In this document: in pieces, positions 54,015-62,004 of the stretch | Position numbering within the stretch: position 1 is the first letter of the stretch | How the letters are laid out: each line of letters begins with the position of its first letter | Assembly: GCA_910579805.1 (NCBI GenBank) | Contig: CAJTWM010000004.1 | Span: 62,001 to 126,000, forward strand | DNA length: 64,000 nt | Source of the DNA: an uncultured Lachnospiraceae bacterium | GTDB lineage: Bacteria; Bacillota; Clostridia; Lachnospirales; Lachnospiraceae | Direction: 5' to 3' | Made by a program: the position numbers and the translations under genes | Notes under the pieces: model-generated | What the model was told of the DNA's origin: nothing | What the model saw: the letters and a program-made list of their open reading frames with translations, nothing else | The model's database searches: none

Positions 54015-54984
54015 GAGATTGCATATTGTATTTGGAGATGTGACGATAGGGCTGCACGGTGAAGATTTTTCTTATATCTTTTCTTATCAGACCGGCGGAT
54101 TGGAATCACTGGTCATCAATGGGAAAGAATGGCTGTACCGCACGCCTAAGCCTACGTTTTGGAGAGCGCTTACGGACAACGACAGAGGTAATAAATTTTA
54201 TCGGGAATCCGGCGTTTGGCTGGCAGCGGATATGTTTGTGAACTGTGCGGCTGTAAAAGTAAAAGTGGACGGGAAAGATATTATACTGCCGAAAGCGCCG
54301 GAAAATAACCGGTACACGGGAGAGGAAACGGCGGAAAAAATAACGGTTACTTTTGTGTATGAAACGCTTACCGCGCCTTCGGCGCTGGTATCCGTTGTGT
54401 ACGAAGTGGATGGGGAAGGGCTGATCCGTGTGGATGTGCATTATTATGGAAAAGAGGGACTTCCCGATCTGCCTGTGTTCGGTATGCGGTTCATTATGCC
54501 GACCAAAGCGGACGGTTTTGAATATGAAGGACTTTCCGGCGAGACTTATCCTGACAGGATGGCTGGCGGAATTCCGGGCGTATACAAGGTAGATGGTCTG
54601 CCTGTAACGAAGTATCTGGTGCCGCAGGACTGTAACGTGCATATGGATACGAAGTGGGTAAAGGTATACAGGAGCACAACGTTAAACAATGCGGATAAAA
54701 ATAATAGTATGGACACCTCAAAAAAAGAAAGTTTCGGGCTTGCATTTCGTGCAGCGGAGGAGAATTTTGCCTTTGTTTGTATCCCCTATACGGCGGAAGA
54801 GCTGGAAAATGCTACCCACCATGAGGAGTTACCGCCTGCAAGGCGAACCGTAGTATCGATATTAGGCGCCGTCAGAGGAGTAGGGGGCATTGATAGCTGG
54901 GGCGCCGATGTGGAAGAAGCATATCATATCAGTGCGGAAGAAGATATTTGTTATTCCTTTTTTATCGAGAAAGTGAAAAAATGA
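53998..54984 (+). CDS. lacM: Beta-galactosidase small subunit (LacM type)
   Basis: A 328-residue protein corresponding to the C-terminal Bgal_small_N domain of LacZ: LESLVINGKEWLYRTPKPTF, WRALTDNDRGNKFYRES, GMRFIMP, YEGLSGETYPDRMAGGIPGV, LGAVRGVGGIDSWGADVEEA. It has its own SD (AGGAGGTGA, 53983-53991) and start, overlapping lacL by 17 nt, the same kind of overlap known for lacLM in lactobacilli. So it is a genuine two-subunit enzyme, not a frameshift. Confidence 0.9.
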   Translation: MACTDKRLHIVFGDVTIGLHGEDFSYIFSYQTGGLESLVINGKEWLYRTPKPTFWRALTDNDRGNKFYRESGVWLAADMFVNCAAVKVKVDGKDIILPKAPENNRYTGEETAEKITVTFVYETLTAPSALVSVVYEVDGEGLIRVDVHYYGKEGLPDLPVFGMRFIMPTKADGFEYEGLSGETYPDRMAGGIPGVYKVDGLPVTKYLVPQDCNVHMDTKWVKVYRSTTLNNADKNNSMDTSKKESFGLAFRAAEENFAFVCIPYTAEELENATHHEELPPARRTVVSILGAVRGVGGIDSWGADVEEAYHISAEEDICYSFFIEKVKK

Positions 54985-55017
54985 CAGGGTGAATCGTCTC
55001 ACCAGATGAAAGAAAAA

Positions 55018-55066
55018 GGCTGCCGCTTCGCGATTTATCATCGTTAAAGCGACAGCCGCTTTTATA
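55018..55066 (+). terminator. Terminator between convergent lacM and grcA
   Basis: GGCTGCCGCTT (55018-55028) pairs with AAGCGACAGCC (55047-55057) with one mismatch, followed by GCTTTTATAT. Flanking A and T runs may let it work in both directions. Confidence 0.65.
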
Positions 55067-55128
55067 TATGCCAAAGAATACATATATTATGATCCATTTT
55101 TACAGGAACATTACCCTATTCCGGAAAT

Positions 55129-55371
55129 TTAAACTGATTCATGGAATGTACGGGAAATAACGTCAGCCTGCTGTTCCGGTGTTAACTTAATGAAGTTAAC
55201 TGCATATCCGGATACACGGATCGTTAACTGCGGATAGTTCTCAGGATGTTTCTGAGCGTCTAATAACATATCTCTGTTAAGAACGTTAACATTAAGGTGA
55301 TGTCCGCCTTTTGTTGCATAACCGTCTAATAAGGAAACTAAGTTATCTACCTGTGCTGTATTTGCTGCCAT
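55129..55371 (-). CDS. grcA: Autonomous glycyl-radical domain protein (GrcA-like)
   Basis: An 80-residue protein equal to the C-terminus of ordinary pyruvate formate-lyase: LDGYATKGGHHLNVNVLNRD, PENYPQLTIRVSGYAVNFIK, LTPEQQADVISRTFHESV. Gly55 in RVSGYAV is the radical site. Its start is MAANTAQVDNLVSL. SD GGAGG lies just upstream. It is the third gene of the split pyruvate formate-lyase operon, 30 nt after the 67-residue protein. Unlike E. coli GrcA (YfiD, a repair protein), here no other copy of this domain exists on the catalytic subunit. Confidence 0.92.
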   Translation of the reverse strand: MAANTAQVDNLVSLLDGYATKGGHHLNVNVLNRDMLLDAQKHPENYPQLTIRVSGYAVNFIKLTPEQQADVISRTFHESV

Positions 55372-55401
55372 AGTAATATACCTCCATATAATTTTTTAGT
55401 A

Positions 55402-55605
55402 CTATTCGTAATCGTCTAATCCCTGATGAAGAGTAGGAACACTGCATGCTAAAGGGGTTCTGGAGCAATCCGTACATCCCATAGTCTGAACGGATTTGTC
55501 GCTTTCGTTTTCTGAATCGCAATCGATATTCATATGCCCTACGCCCTCTGCCATGCCGGAGTCCAACATTTTAACCAGATCGTCAATCATTTGTTTGTCA
55601 TCCAT
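55402..55605 (-). CDS. 67-aa four-cysteine protein between pflB and grcA (GrcA-like N-terminus)
   Basis: Starts MDDKQMIDDLVKMLDSGMAE, then GVGHMNIDCDSEN. This aligns with QVDNLVSLLDGYATKGGHHL NVNVLNRD of the neighbouring radical-domain protein. Instead of the glycine loop it ends in a cysteine-rich tail: Cys29, Cys44, Cys47 and Cys54 (GCTDCSRTPLAC), enough for one iron-sulfur cluster or a zinc site. SD GAGGA precedes ATG 55605; pflB stops 28 nt upstream. Small iron-sulfur subunits are known from other glycyl-radical enzymes (HpdC of hydroxyphenylacetate decarboxylase, BssB/C). Function unknown. Confidence 0.7.
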   Translation of the reverse strand: MDDKQMIDDLVKMLDSGMAEGVGHMNIDCDSENESDKSVQTMGCTDCSRTPLACSVPTLHQGLDDYE

Positions 55606-55633
55606 AAGTGTTCCTCGCTTTCTTTAAAGGCTG

Positions 55634-57673
55634 TTAATTGTTTAAGTCTAATTCAAGGTCACCGGAGAATACCTGATCCTCTTTTCCGAGAGCACCCGGA
55701 ATAATAGTAAAGGTATTGGAAATACCATCCTGTGCATCCTTGAACGGAAGTTTGGATACGGAAGAAAGGGATGCTACCGCACCATGAGTATCGCGTCCGT
55801 GCATCGGGTTAGCGCCCGGAGCAAACGGCTGGCCTTTCTTACGTCCGTCAGGTGTGTTACCTGTAGCTTTACCATAAGTTACGTTAGACGTAATGGTAAG
55901 GATAGAAGTTGTCGGCACACCTTCTCTGTAAGTGTGGTGTCTTCTGATTGCAGTCATAAATTTATGAACGATATCCTGAGCAATCAAGTCAACACGGTCG
56001 TCGTCATTACCGTATTTCGGGAATTCGCCGGTTGTCTTAAAGTCTACGATCACGCCGTCTTCATCACGAACTACTTCTACTTTAGCGTATTTGATAGCGG
56101 ATAAAGAGTCAGCTACGATGGAAAGACCTGCAACGCCCGTTGCGAAGTAACGTTTTACATCTCTGTCATGAAGAGCCATTTCCGCTCTTTCGTAGCAATA
56201 TTTATCATGCATATAGTGGATGATGTTCAGCGTATTTACATATACGTCAGCCTGCCACTCTAACATATCCATGAATTTAGCGTATACATCGTCATAATCA
56301 AGTACGTCGCCTTCAACCGGACGGTATTTCGGACCTACCTGTTTCTTTGTTACTTCATCCACACCGCCGTTCAAAGCGTAAAGCAGACATTTAGCAACGT
56401 TAGCGCGAGCGCCGAAGAACTGCATTTCTTTACCGATTACCATAGAAGATACGCAGCATGCGATACCGTAATCGTCGCCGTGCGTTACTCTCATAAGGTC
56501 GTCGTTCTCATACTGGATGGAAGAAGTCTGAATAGACATCTTAGCGCAGTATTTCTTCCAGCTTTCAGGAAGTCTTGTAGACCAAAGAACCGTTAAGTTC
56601 GGCTCCGGAGAAGGTCCTAAGTTTGTCAATGTGTGTAAGTAACGGAAGGACATCTTTGTTACCATCGGACGTCCGTCAACGCCAACACCGCCTAAGGACT
56701 CCGTTACCCATACCGGATCTCCTGCAAAGATCTGATTATATTCAGGTGTACGGGCAAACTTGATGCAGCGTAATTTCATAATAAAGTGATCTACAAATTC
56801 CTGAATCTGCTCTTCCGTAAAGGTTCCGTTAGCCAGATCTCTTTCAGCGTAGCAGTCAAGGAAGGTAGAAGTACGTCCAAGGGACATAGCCGCGCCGTTC
56901 TGCTCTTTTACTGCACAAAGGTAACCGAAGTATACTGCCTGAATTGCTTCCTGTACGTTTGTAGCAGGTTTGGAAATATCGCATCCGTAAGAAGCAGCCA
57001 TTTCCTTCATCATCTTAAGAGCTACCATCTGCTCTGAAAGTTCTTCGCGAAGACGGATTACTTCATCAGTCATAACACGTCCGGTAGAATCTTTCTGTGC
57101 CTGTTTGTCTTCGATCAGGTAGTCGATACCATATAAAGCAACACGTCTGTAGTCGCCGATGATACGTCCGCGTCCGTAAGCATCCGGAAGACCTGTGATG
57201 ATATGGGAAGAACGGCATGCTCTCATTTCCTGATTGTATGCGTCGAAGCATCCTGCATTGTGTGTTTTTCTGTGTGTCGAGAAAAATTCACTGATTTCAG
57301 GATCCACTTCGTAACCGTTGTCCGAACAAGCTTTCTCTGCCATTCTGATACCGCCGTAAGGCTGTAAGGAACGTTTGAAAGGTTTGTCTGTCTGGAAACC
57401 TACGATCGTCTCTTTGCTCTTGTCTAAGTATCCCGGGCCATGGGAAGTGATGGTAGATACAACCTTTGTATCCATATCAAGGACTCCGCCGGCTTCACGT
57501 TCTTTTTTCTGAAGGTCAAGAACCTGTGCCCACAGATCCTTTGTGTTCTGGGTAGCTTCAGCCAAGAAGGACTCGTCACCGTCATACGGATGATAGTTTC
57601 TCTGGATGAAGTCGCGAACGTTTACTTCGTTTTCCCATTTTCCGCTTACAAAATCTTTCCATTCTGGTCTCAT
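55634..57673 (-). CDS. pflB: Pyruvate formate-lyase catalytic subunit lacking the glycyl-radical domain
   Basis: A 679-residue protein, about 80 shorter than E. coli PflB. Conserved: MRPEWKDFVSGKWENEVNVR, GPGYLDKSKETIVGFQTDKP, GRTSTFLDCYAERDL, and the catalytic pair Cys406-Cys407 in GIACCVSSM. It ends FTIIPGALGKEDQVFSGDLE LDLNN, which is where the glycyl-radical domain would begin. That domain is supplied by grcA. It converts pyruvate and CoA to acetyl-CoA and formate. Codons are those of a highly expressed gene. SD AGGAGG; strong promoter at 57791-57819 with a leader of about 110 nt. Confidence 0.95.
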   Translation of the reverse strand: MRPEWKDFVSGKWENEVNVRDFIQRNYHPYDGDESFLAEATQNTKDLWAQVLDLQKKEREAGGVLDMDTKVVSTITSHGPGYLDKSKETIVGFQTDKPFKRSLQPYGGIRMAEKACSDNGYEVDPEISEFFSTHRKTHNAGCFDAYNQEMRACRSSHIITGLPDAYGRGRIIGDYRRVALYGIDYLIEDKQAQKDSTGRVMTDEVIRLREELSEQMVALKMMKEMAASYGCDISKPATNVQEAIQAVYFGYLCAVKEQNGAAMSLGRTSTFLDCYAERDLANGTFTEEQIQEFVDHFIMKLRCIKFARTPEYNQIFAGDPVWVTESLGGVGVDGRPMVTKMSFRYLHTLTNLGPSPEPNLTVLWSTRLPESWKKYCAKMSIQTSSIQYENDDLMRVTHGDDYGIACCVSSMVIGKEMQFFGARANVAKCLLYALNGGVDEVTKKQVGPKYRPVEGDVLDYDDVYAKFMDMLEWQADVYVNTLNIIHYMHDKYCYERAEMALHDRDVKRYFATGVAGLSIVADSLSAIKYAKVEVVRDEDGVIVDFKTTGEFPKYGNDDDRVDLIAQDIVHKFMTAIRRHHTYREGVPTTSILTITSNVTYGKATGNTPDGRKKGQPFAPGANPMHGRDTHGAVASLSSVSKLPFKDAQDGISNTFTIIPGALGKEDQVFSGDLELDLNN

Positions 57674-57790
57674 TTTGAAATAGCCTCCTATAAAATAAAT
57701 TTTGATTGATATATCACCGGGTATGAAACCCGAAACGCTATAAAAGATACAGCGTCGTTATGCATGAAACATGCTGGTCTTTATGAAATC

Positions 57791-57819
57791 ATTATAGGGT
57801 TTCTGGCGTCCCGCGTCAA
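57791..57819 (-). promoter_or_regulatory. Strong promoter of the pflB operon
   Basis: Minus strand TTGACG (57814-57819), 17-nt spacer, TATAAT (57791-57796). The leader carries a CGGGTTTCATACCCG hairpin near 57718-57732, about 40 nt before the start. Confidence 0.85.
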
Positions 57820-57899
57820 GTGAGCCAGTGTACTTTTTTCTGTACAAAATGGCCATTTTTCCTTATGTTTTTATAAAAAAACAATAAAAAATGAATAGC

Positions 57900-57928
57900 T
57901 TGCCAGAAGGGCGGGAAAGTATTATACT
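57900..57928 (+). promoter_or_regulatory. Promoter of the DUF1858 gene
   Basis: TTGCCA (57900-57905), 17-nt spacer, TATACT (57923-57928); the start point would be near 57935, divergent from pflB. Confidence 0.75.
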
Positions 57929-57963
57929 ATGAATTGTTCCAAATTTCACAAAAAGGATGCATC

Positions 57964-58023
57964 AAATTTGCACATTCGGCATGAGTCTGCCCGTCAGACT
58001 GCCGCCGGCACCGCAAATTTTTT
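57964..58023 (+). terminator. Structured leader ending in an intrinsic terminator, before the DUF1858 start
   Basis: AAATTTGC (57964-57971) pairs with GCAAATTT (58013-58020). Inside, CGGC pairs with GCCG (57977-57980, 58001-58004) and AGTCTG with CAGACT (57984-57989, 57995-58000). Six T residues follow from 58018. It lies between the promoter and the ATG at 58051, as in an attenuator, or it ends a small RNA of about 90 nt. Confidence 0.6.
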
Positions 58024-58050
58024 GTCGCCTGTCACAAAGGAGGTCTAAAT

Positions 58051-58242
58051 ATGGCAGATATAACGAAAGAAATGACGATCGGAGAAATCTTAAGGGCATA
58101 TCCGGATGCAGCGCCCATTCTGATGGAAGCCGGAATGCATTGTCTCGGATGTCCTTCCGCACAGGGAGAGAGTCTGGAAGAGGCGGTCATGGTCCACGGG
58201 ATGGAGATCAATGACATTATGGAAAAGCTCTCCGCATTATAA
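58051..58242 (+). CDS. DUF1858 (ScdA N-terminal-like) small protein
   Basis: A 63-residue protein: MADITKEMTIGEILRAYPDA, APILMEAGMHCLGCPSAQGE, SLEEAVMVHGMEINDIM. The CxxC (CLGC) following MEAGMH is the DUF1858 hallmark, thought to bind iron-sulfur or nitrosyl iron by analogy to ScdA/RIC proteins. Strong SD AAAGGAGG. It faces away from the pflB operon and shares its regulatory region, so a link to anaerobic iron-sulfur repair is possible but inferred. Confidence 0.85.
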   Translation: MADITKEMTIGEILRAYPDAAPILMEAGMHCLGCPSAQGESLEEAVMVHGMEINDIMEKLSAL

Positions 58243-58255
58243 CATGATTAAACAG

Positions 58256-58315
58256 GCTACGCTAAAAACAGGCAGATAAAGCCGTCCGGCTCTATCTGCC
58301 TGTTTTTAGCGTAGC
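58256..58315. terminator. Near-perfect 60-nt palindrome, bidirectional terminator
   Basis: Arms 58256-58283 and 58288-58315 match over 27 of 28 positions around a short centre (GTCC). Both strands read CTGTTTTTAGCG on leaving the stem. It separates the convergent DUF1858 and mecA genes. The motif CAGGCAGATA in its arm also occurs in the dispersed repeat at 33090. Confidence 0.8.
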
Positions 58316-58359
58316 TTATGCAGGGGAAAGTCCTTTCCCCTGCTCGATTTAAGGCGGCG

Positions 58360-59118
58360 TTAAATTTGTGCCAATGACTGCAGCGCAGTATTTTTGATGA
58401 CCGGCACATAATGTTCTTCCAAATAAGCTTCGCTTGCGGACGCAAACCGCTCAAGGTTTCCGTACTCGGAAAGTATGTTGCAGATTTTGTTGTACTCCTC
58501 GGGAGTATGTTCTCCTTTGGAAACGGTTAACAGGTAACGTCCTGCCGTTTCGTATTTATAAAGAGAATTTGTTTCGCGGTAATTATCGCGTAATATATGC
58601 GAAAGGCGCACAAGCTCGTGAAGCGAATGGAAAGAAAAGATTCTGGTCATTTCCGTATTCTGCTTTTCCGCGTTCTTTTTTACAGGCTTCGGAGACTCTT
58701 TCTGGGAGATAGACGACGCATTATCAAGCGTTTCGTTATGAATCCGCTTGAACAGATCCAAAACTTCGTCTGCGCCTTCGGTGAGTTCATCCAAAAAGTA
58801 ATCGCTGTCCTCCTCCTCACCGTCGTGAACAGAGGGGGCAAATTTTGAAAAACGGGTATCCAGCTCCTCCGGATCCTCTACTTTGGTGATGATCAACACG
58901 ATGCATTCGGAATTCAGAGGGATAGCTTCGATCATAAGCGGTATATCTTCAGCTTCAAAACCAAATTCAAAAGATGCCTGCTGCATCATATCACGGAAAA
59001 GGCTTTTTGCTTTTTCTGTTCCATAAGCGAGTTCGCTGATTTTTAATTCGCGGTCAGCCAAATCTTCCCTTGTCAGGGTACAACGAATCTGGTGGTCATT
59101 TACTTTTTCTATTTTCAT
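58360..59118 (-). CDS. mecA: Adaptor protein MecA
   Basis: A 252-residue protein with the N-terminal MecA domain: MKIEKVNDHQIRCTLTREDL, AKSLFRDMMQQASFEFGFEA, EAIPLNSECIVLIITKVEDP. A charged linker (HDGEEEDSDYFLDELTEGAD) joins it to the C-terminal ClpC-binding domain (IFSFHSLHELVRLSHILRDN, then TAGRYLLTVSKGEHTPEEYN). MecA delivers substrates to ClpCP protease. No SD stronger than AAGGATG upstream of ATG 59118. Confidence 0.93.
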   Translation of the reverse strand: MKIEKVNDHQIRCTLTREDLADRELKISELAYGTEKAKSLFRDMMQQASFEFGFEAEDIPLMIEAIPLNSECIVLIITKVEDPEELDTRFSKFAPSVHDGEEEDSDYFLDELTEGADEVLDLFKRIHNETLDNASSISQKESPKPVKKNAEKQNTEMTRIFSFHSLHELVRLSHILRDNYRETNSLYKYETAGRYLLTVSKGEHTPEEYNKICNILSEYGNLERFASASEAYLEEHYVPVIKNTALQSLAQI

Positions 59119-59778
59119 GCTATCACATCCTTACTATAAGATACTGCAAAAACTGCAGTTTGTTCCTTGGACTTCATAATATACAGAGTGTAAAGTATAT
59201 TATAATTTATATACTTTTCGCGATATTTAGTCAATAGAACTCGAAAAGTGTTTAAAAAATTTTCATAATTTGAAAATTTTTCTTGCATTATTTGGAAATT
59301 ATGAATATAATAACACTCAGAGATACTTTCGGATAATCTGCACCGAAAGGAGGCAATATAATAATAGACAAAAATGTGGGTGCTTATCCACATTATTAAT
59401 TTAAGACTTACTTTAAATCTTTAGTCTTATCTGTCCTTATGGACGATTTCGGAATCCTTATTATCTTATATGCAATCAGCAGTAAATTATAAAAGGATGT
59501 CTTACAAGCTTAAGGAATACGCTTGATCAAAAAAATCAGAAAAATTCCAAAATTTATCGACTTATAATTCAAAGAAAAAATATTTTTATCCATATTTTTA
59601 TTTATCTATTATTTATCGGGTATACTAATATATTATGTGCATCCGGGTATCTCTTGATTCTATTTTATTATCGTCATTTTTTTACGAAAGTATAATGGAA
59701 AATACAAACTATATATCACGAACCTGCTTTTGGAACAGTTTGTATAAAAAATTTAGGGGATTACGGGGGAATGCATAG
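59119..59778 (+). other. 660-nt AT-rich intergenic region with an orphan promoter and structured segments
   Basis: TTGCAT (59283-59288), 17-nt spacer, TATAAT (59306-59311) is a good + strand promoter with a start near 59318. Downstream lie hairpins CTTTCGG/CCGAAAG (59327-59350), TGTGG/CCACA (59374-59391), TAAGACT/AGTCTTA (59402-59429) and GTCC/GGAC (59432-59443), and an SD-like AAAGGAGG at 59347-59354 with no start codon at a proper distance. The remainder to 59778 is A/T-rich with no ORF of note. Possibly a small RNA or a decayed gene leader. Confidence 0.45.
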
Positions 59779-60000
59779 ATGCTTTTAGAGGAAACGGAAA
59801 AAGAAAAATTAAAATGCAATTTAGAAAGAGCAGTGCAGAACGGAGCCAGATTGTATCTGGAGGGTAAGCAGAGCACACCGGAAGCGATTGTAAGATGCTG
59901 CGTAAACGAAGAAATGTCTTACATGCCGGATTATGTACTGAACGATCGTGGAAAACTTACGGAAGTAAGATATGACAAGATCAGTTTTTATGACCGCTAG
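59779..60000 (+). CDS. Hypothetical protein, 73 aa
   Basis: A soluble 73-residue protein: MLLEETEKEKLKCNLERAVQ, GARLYLEGKQSTPEAIVRCC, VNEEMSYMPDYVLNDRG. ACGGGGGAATG precedes the ATG. Two adjacent cysteines (RCCVNEE) are notable. I do not recognise a family. A hairpin GTGCCG/CGGCAC at 60003-60028 may end its transcript. Confidence 0.5.
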   Translation: MLLEETEKEKLKCNLERAVQNGARLYLEGKQSTPEAIVRCCVNEEMSYMPDYVLNDRGKLTEVRYDKISFYDR

Positions 60001-60120
60001 CGTGCCGGACCGGTAACGGTACGGCACATAAGGTCTATTCCGCCTATGATAAAAACACAGAGAAACGGCCCCTCTTGTAGATTTGTATCTGGCGGAAATT
60101 GCGGAACATAAAACAAAAAA

Positions 60121-60141
60121 GCCAAAAGAATGCCTTTTGGC
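60121..60141 (-). terminator. Orphan minus-strand terminator
   Basis: GCCAAAAG and CTTTTGGC form an 8-bp perfect stem. Only on the minus strand is it followed by a T tract (TTTTTTGTTTT). No minus-strand gene lies just upstream of it, so what it terminates is unclear. Confidence 0.5.
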
Positions 60142-60220
60142 CTGAAAAATGTCAAAATTGGTAATGACGGTAAGAGAATAGTTTGTTATAATAGAGGACA
60201 GTCAGAAAGGAGCTGGATTA

Positions 60221-61909
60221 ATGAAAAAAGCGATTCCGGTCATCATTGCGATTGTCCTCATTATACTGATAGGCGGGGTATATGCAGGGACAAAGTTTTT
60301 GGAACGATATTCCTATTCCAAGGAATACGCGGATCTAAACGAATATTATGCCTTAAATGAAGAAGGGGAGACTGCGATCATCCTGCAGGACGAGCTTGTG
60401 GAAGAAAAGGCGTTATTGAAAGATGGAATTTATTATTTTGACTATGCAACGGTACGCAAATATCTGAACGACCGTTTTTATGTAGATAAAACAGAAGGAC
60501 TGCTGCTTTATACGACGCCTGTCGATACGGTGCGGACGGAGATAGGCAGCCATACTTATATAAAAGAAGGTTCTCCCGTCGAGGAGGGCTATCCGCTTTC
60601 TTTATATGAAGGAGAAACCTTATATATTGCCGCAGAATATGTGAAAAATTACTGTAATTTTTCCTATGCGGTGTTTACGGAGCCGAACCGTATGCAGGTC
60701 TATACGGAGTGGGGAGAAGAGAAAACGGCGCAGATAGAAAAGGATACTGCAGTAAGATATCAGGGCGGCGTGAAAAGCGATATTTTAAAAAACGTGTCGA
60801 AAGGCGATACCGTAACCGTATTGGAGACGATGGAAACATGGTCTAAGGTTAAGACAAAAGACGCCGTGATCGGGTATGTGGAGAATAAGCGCCTTTCAGG
60901 GGAAACTACCGCGGAGCGGGTTCCGGTAACGGATTATACGGAACCGGAATATACCAGTCTTACAAGAGATTACAAGGTCAATCTGGCATGGCATCAGGTG
61001 TGGAATGCAGACGCAAACAGTATGTTTCCTTCCGTACTTGCTCCTACGAAGGATGTGAACGTGATTTCCCCTACATGGTTTAAACTGTCGGATAATGCCG
61101 GAAATTTTACCAGTATTGCCTCAACGTCTTATGTGCAGCAGGCTCATGATATGGGATTGGAAGTTTGGGCGCTGATTGATAATTTCAGTACGGAGATTGA
61201 TACGAAAACGATACTTTCTTCGACTTCCGTCAGGGCAAATCTGATAAGTAATCTTGTGCAGACAGTAAAAGATTATCAAATTGACGGGATTAATATAGAC
61301 TTTGAAGAAATACCTATGGATGCGGGCGACGACTATATCCAGTTTATCAGAGAGCTTTCCGTAGTATGCAGGAAGGAAGGGATTGTGCTTTCGGTGGACA
61401 ATTACGTTCCTACCAGTTATACCAATCATTATAATAGGAAAGAACAGGGGCTTTTTGCGGATTATATCATTATCATGGGATATGATGAACATTATTCCGG
61501 CAGTTCCGAAGCAGGGCCGGTGGCGTCGATTGATTTTGTGTCAAACGGTATTGCGGACACGATAGCCGTCGTGCCGGAGCAGAAAGTGATCAATGCGGTG
61601 CCGTTTTTCACGAGAATTTGGAAAACCGAAGGCGGAAGTTTAAGCTGCGAATCCGTTTCTATGGATGCGGCGGCGCAGTTTGTAGCAGACAACGGGATCG
61701 AGACGTATTGGAACGAAGAAACGGGTCATAATTACGGAGAGGCGCAGATTGGGGATGTTTTCTATCAGGTCTGGCTGGAAGATCTACAGGCTTTGGAGGA
61801 AAAACTGGGCGTAATGGGTAATTATAAGCTGGGCGGAGTGGCGGAGTGGAAACTCGGTCTGGAAAACGCGGAGGCCTGGAATCTGATTGAAAATTATATG
61901 AAAGAATAA
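60221..61909 (+). CDS. GH18-family glycosidase with N-terminal anchor and SH3-like domain
   Basis: A 562-residue protein: signal anchor at residues 4-24 (IPVIIAIVLIILIGGVYAG), a copper-amine-oxidase-like N-terminal repeat region (DGIYYFDYATVRKYLNDRFY), an SH3b-like domain (VRYQGGVKSDILKNVSKGDT), then GH18 from about residue 245: WHQVWNADANSMFPSVLAPT, DGINIDFEEIPMDAGDDYIQ (catalytic DxxDxDxE) and IIIMGYDEHYSGSSEAGPVA. Such proteins resemble YaaH/YdhD spore cortex or peptidoglycan N-acetylglucosaminidases. AAAGGAGC precedes the ATG. Confidence 0.87.
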   Translation: MKKAIPVIIAIVLIILIGGVYAGTKFLERYSYSKEYADLNEYYALNEEGETAIILQDELVEEKALLKDGIYYFDYATVRKYLNDRFYVDKTEGLLLYTTPVDTVRTEIGSHTYIKEGSPVEEGYPLSLYEGETLYIAAEYVKNYCNFSYAVFTEPNRMQVYTEWGEEKTAQIEKDTAVRYQGGVKSDILKNVSKGDTVTVLETMETWSKVKTKDAVIGYVENKRLSGETTAERVPVTDYTEPEYTSLTRDYKVNLAWHQVWNADANSMFPSVLAPTKDVNVISPTWFKLSDNAGNFTSIASTSYVQQAHDMGLEVWALIDNFSTEIDTKTILSSTSVRANLISNLVQTVKDYQIDGINIDFEEIPMDAGDDYIQFIRELSVVCRKEGIVLSVDNYVPTSYTNHYNRKEQGLFADYIIIMGYDEHYSGSSEAGPVASIDFVSNGIADTIAVVPEQKVINAVPFFTRIWKTEGGSLSCESVSMDAAAQFVADNGIETYWNEETGHNYGEAQIGDVFYQVWLEDLQALEEKLGVMGNYKLGGVAEWKLGLENAEAWNLIENYMKE

Positions 61910-61914
61910 AGGGT

Positions 61915-61953
61915 CGTCCGGGGGCAGGGAACTGTCCCTCGGACGGTTTTCAT
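61915..61953 (+). terminator. Terminator after the GH18 gene
   Basis: CGTCCG (61915-61920) pairs with CGGACG (61940-61945), and AGGGA with TCCCT inside; a T-rich tail follows. Confidence 0.7.
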
Positions 61954-62004
61954 TTTTTCCGTAAAATATACATATATATTAAAAAAGCTTGTGGAAATGA
62001 TGAA

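Noticed and set aside
55402..55633. Possible frameshifts breaking one long pflB into three pieces
   Set aside because: Each piece has its own SD and start codon, and the middle ORF does not supply missing PFL sequence; the radical domain is complete in grcA.
59373..59425. Short ORF after the SD-like AAAGGAGG at 59347
   Set aside because: The ATG lies about 20 nt from the SD, too far for normal initiation, and the peptide is 16 residues with no pattern.
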